From: Phytophthora colocasiae
Taxonomy: Eukaryota > Oomycota > Peronosporomycetes > Peronosporales > Peronosporaceae
DNA: 64,000 nucleotides
Assembly: GCA_018806915.1 (NCBI GenBank)
Contig: JAGKQI010000052.1
Span: 1,736,001 to 1,800,000 of the forward strand
Reading direction: 5' to 3'
Shown: piece after piece, positions 61,517 through 64,000 of the stretch
Position numbering within the stretch: position 1 is the first letter of the stretch
Layout of the letters: each line of letters opens with the position of its first letter
Position numbers and translations under genes: made by a program
Notes under the pieces: generated by a model
What the model was told of the DNA's origin: nothing
The model's database searches: none
What the model saw: the letters and a program-made list of their open reading frames with translations, nothing else

Positions 61517-63264
61517 TCGAGTTGTCTACATTCGTCTGAGATGTACTCCACTTGGTTTCCCCATTAACTGGTGGCGACGTCGACTCGTATCCATTCTGAC
61601 TGCCCTGGTGAGCATGAAGACTCAGTACAACGGCAATATTGTACTTGACTGCCCAGTCGTTAATAAGGGTATCCACGTATTTGAGACCTCCTGGGGCGTA
61701 CACATCCGCTTCGGTTCCTGGTGATGTGGTAGCATCACGAATGATCCAATGGCCCACTGGAACACGGACGGTATTGAGGACACTGGTACGTGCAATGGCT
61801 TTAATGTCTGCTTCCGTGATCCAAGTCTTCCGATGTTCTTCGAAAGCTGCCTTTGGTTTTCCTGAGGTATTTCATCACGGTATACTCTCCTTGCCACGCG
61901 ATATCATTGGGGACGTCCTTCCACAATGGCGAGTCCCAGGACATCCAGTTCTCACTGACAAACCAGCCACCGAGGTTGACGGACTTGGCCTGGACAGCCC
62001 CGCTGCGGATCTTAGCTTGGACGTGGAGCGAGTCGAGGATACCAGACACCGCCCCAACTGTAGTCTTCTTGCCTGCCAGACTGCTCTTCAAGTAGCACGC
62101 AGGGTCTTTTGGATCCGTGTTGACAAAGGTATAACCCACACAACCAGATGTCTGCGAGCACTTATCACAGCAGTCCCAGGGATATTTACCGAAGGAAACG
62201 CCAATGTCGTTGCCACTCAAGTCTGTATCCGTTAACTGCGTTGAACACTTGTCAGGGACGTCCTTGCACTGGTAGTAGTCGGCGTTCCAAGGCTGGCAGT
62301 ACGTCCTGTCTGGACAACAGGACGTGCCTCTAGAGTTGCCACAGTAGCCCCCGTTCTCCGTGGCGCATGTAGTTGGTCCAGAAGTGGAGGCTATGCGTGG
62401 GGACACTGCGGCAGAAACTGCACCAACGACCTTCTTCTTGATACCAGCGCTGCGCTTCAGATAGCAGTGTGTCTGGCCGTCCCAACCGTAGTTGACGAAC
62501 GTGAAGGCGGCACATCCGGCGGTCTCGGAGCATTTATTGCAGCAATCGTCGGGAGCGTCAATCCAGTGATACTGGAGATGTCATCGCCATAGTAGTCGGT
62601 GTTGGGGTAGACTTTTAAATGGATCATATTCCGATCAACACAAAAACGGTCAACACCATAATTTTGCACTGGTCAAGGGATTTGGTCAAATCTATTGGTT
62701 GACCTGGCCCGACATTCCATCTTTGGCTCTGTGCCCCACACTCCTCCTTACCCACTCCCTCCGACCCACTATGCAGCAAGAAGGCTCCCATCTTCAGTAT
62801 CGACGCTGGAACTATCTCCCCCGTCATCCGCTGACACTCACGCCAGCCAGCAGTACTCGCTTAGAAAGCGTTCAGGTCGAAGCAGGAGCTCAGAGCGCAG
62901 AGGCCTCTCGAGTCGGAGCTCGAACCCTCAACATGATCGAAGCCGAAACCGAAGCCGGAGTTCAGGGCGTGAGAGACACCGAACCAAGTCCCGGAGATCT
63001 GTGGAAGGGCGAAGCAGGAGCTGGAGTTCTGGGCATGGGCGACACCGATGCAGGAGCCGCAGTTTCGAACGAAGCAGGAGCCGGAGTCGGAATACCAGGC
63101 GTGAGCAACGCCGACGCAGGAGCCGGAGTTCCGAACGAAGCAGAAGCCGGAGCTCTGGACATGGTCGAGGCAGGAGCCGGAGGCGGAATTCCAGGCGTGG
63201 GCGACGCCCAAGTAGCAGTTCGGGGATTGAACGTCACGCAAGTCTGAGCAGCCCTCCTCGCATC
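61484..63264. repeat. Tandem repeat unit 3 (1,781 bp)
   Basis: Two bases shorter than units 1 and 2: one G lost near 62552 (in PAN-1 coding) and one C lost near 62788 (start of the RS gene). A C-to-T change lies at about 61862. The first deletion splits the N-terminal ORF into 62457-62669 and 61801-62406; the second puts the RS reading in a new frame. Confidence 0.95.
61801..62669 (-). pseudogene. PAN-CBM1-PAN-GH5 N-terminal part (copy 3, extra frameshift)
   Basis: As copies 1 and 2, but the one-base deletion in the first PAN domain breaks the frame after SITGLTLP. The shared frameshift near the GH5 start is also present. Confidence 0.8.
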
Positions 63265-63297
63265 TGTATCTGGCTGCCAAGAAAGTCGCGAACTTGA
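62695..63297 (+). pseudogene. RS-rich protein chimera (unit 3, altered N terminus)
   Basis: The one-base deletion near 62788 joins a different upstream frame (MVDLARHSIFGSVPHT) to the RS region, while the original ATG now leads into another frame (to 63247). The RS part itself is unchanged. Confidence 0.55.
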
Positions 63298-64000
63298 TCG
63301 AGTTGTCTACATTCGTCTGAGATGTACTCCACTTGGTTTCCCCATTAACTGGTGGCGACGTCGACTCGTATCCATTCTGACTGCCCTGGTGAGCATGAAG
63401 ACTCAGTACAACGGCAATATTGTACTTGACTGCCCAGTCGTTAATAAGGGTATCCACGTATTTGAGACCTCCTGGGGCGTACACATCCGCTTCGGTTCCT
63501 GGTGATGTGGTAGCATCACGAATGATCCAATGGCCCACTGGAACACGGACGGTATTGAGGACACTGGTACGTGCAATGGCTTTAATGTCTGCTTCCGTGA
63601 TCCAAGTCTTCCGATGTTCTTCGAAAGCTGCCTTTGGTTTTCCCGAGGTATTTCATCACGGTATACTCTCCTTGCCACGCGATATCATTGGGGACGTCCT
63701 TCCACAATGGCGAGTCCCAGGACATCCAGTTCTCACTGACAAACCAGCCACCGAGGTTGACGGACTTGGCCTGGACAGCCCCGCTGCGGATCTTAGCTTG
63801 GACGTGGAGCGAGTCGAGGATACCAGACACCGCCCCAACTGTAGTCTTCTTGCCTGCCAGACTGCTCTTCAAGTAGCACGCAGGGTCTTTTGGATCCGTG
63901 TTGACAAAGGTATAACCCACACAACCAGATGTCTGCGAGCACTTATCACAGCAGTCCCAGGGATATTTACCGAAGGAAACGCCAATGTCGTTGCCACTCA
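63265..64000. repeat. Tandem repeat unit 4 (cut by window edge)
   Basis: 736 bp of a fourth unit, carrying GH5 and part of PAN-2 on the minus strand (63582-63920 and 63403-63678). The array continues beyond the window. Confidence 0.95.

Noticed and set aside
1..64000. RXLR or Crinkler effector genes, tRNA genes, CRISPR arrays
   Set aside because: No signal peptide plus RXLR or LFLAK motif, no complete tRNA fold and no spaced direct repeats were found; the tandem array at the right end is of gene-sized units.

Overview
This is nuclear DNA from an oomycete, most likely a Phytophthora-like plant pathogen. The evidence is compact genes with short GT-AG introns, Ty3/gypsy elements of a type I associate with Phytophthora, PAN/Apple plus CBM1-like domains joined to a family-5 glycoside hydrolase, Harbinger and Mutator transposons, and a stray piece of mitochondrial DNA carrying an rps10-like gene. 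No species can be fixed from sequence alone.

Positions 1-27,600 are a transposon graveyard. At the left edge lies the 3' end of a plus-strand Ty3/gypsy element, with a chromodomain and a long antisense ORF. A degraded host-like gene (3270-4672, minus) follows. A second plus-strand gypsy element (about 5,630-23,940, no 5' end) carries protease, RT, two RNase H domains, integrase and chromodomain, then an antisense ORF on the other strand. It is interrupted twice: by a 332-bp mitochondrial rps10 insertion (8541-8872) and by a complete but decayed minus-strand gypsy element with both LTRs (11441-18647). That nested element keeps a textbook -1 frameshift signal at the gag/pol overlap. A 3'-truncated Ty1/copia element (23948-27582, minus) closes the region.

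Positions 27,600-46,610 are the gene-rich core. It holds two transposase DNA-binding-domain remnants, two lineage-specific hypothetical proteins, a secreted fibronectin-III/PA-domain protein, a two-SANT-domain nuclear protein with one intron, transportin (karyopherin beta-2), a cytosolic iron-sulfur scaffold NTPase (NBP35/NUBP1, three exons), and an 11-exon gene that fuses a PH domain to a PP2C phosphatase.

Positions 46,700-64,000 mix genes and duplications. A scrambled PAN-GH5 pseudogene precedes a 1,279-residue DUF6604/ankyrin protein, whose 3' end has been copied in inverted orientation beyond its 5' end. A Mutator-like element with candidate terminal repeats and a PIF/Harbinger element with convergent transposase and Myb-like ORFs follow. 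Then comes a second PAN-GH5 pseudogene, split by a solo LTR with a perfect 5-bp target duplication. The right end is a head-to-tail array of nearly identical 1,783-bp units (three full, one cut by the window edge). Each carries the 5' part of a PAN-CBM1-PAN-GH5 gene diverging from the 5' part of an arginine/serine-rich gene. All copies share one frameshift.

The most notable points are the mitochondrial insertion, the -1 frameshift signal, the PH-PP2C fusion hidden by an intron acceptor that looks like a stop codon, the antisense gypsy ORFs, and the tandem GH5/RS array. No tRNA, rRNA or CRISPR array was seen.
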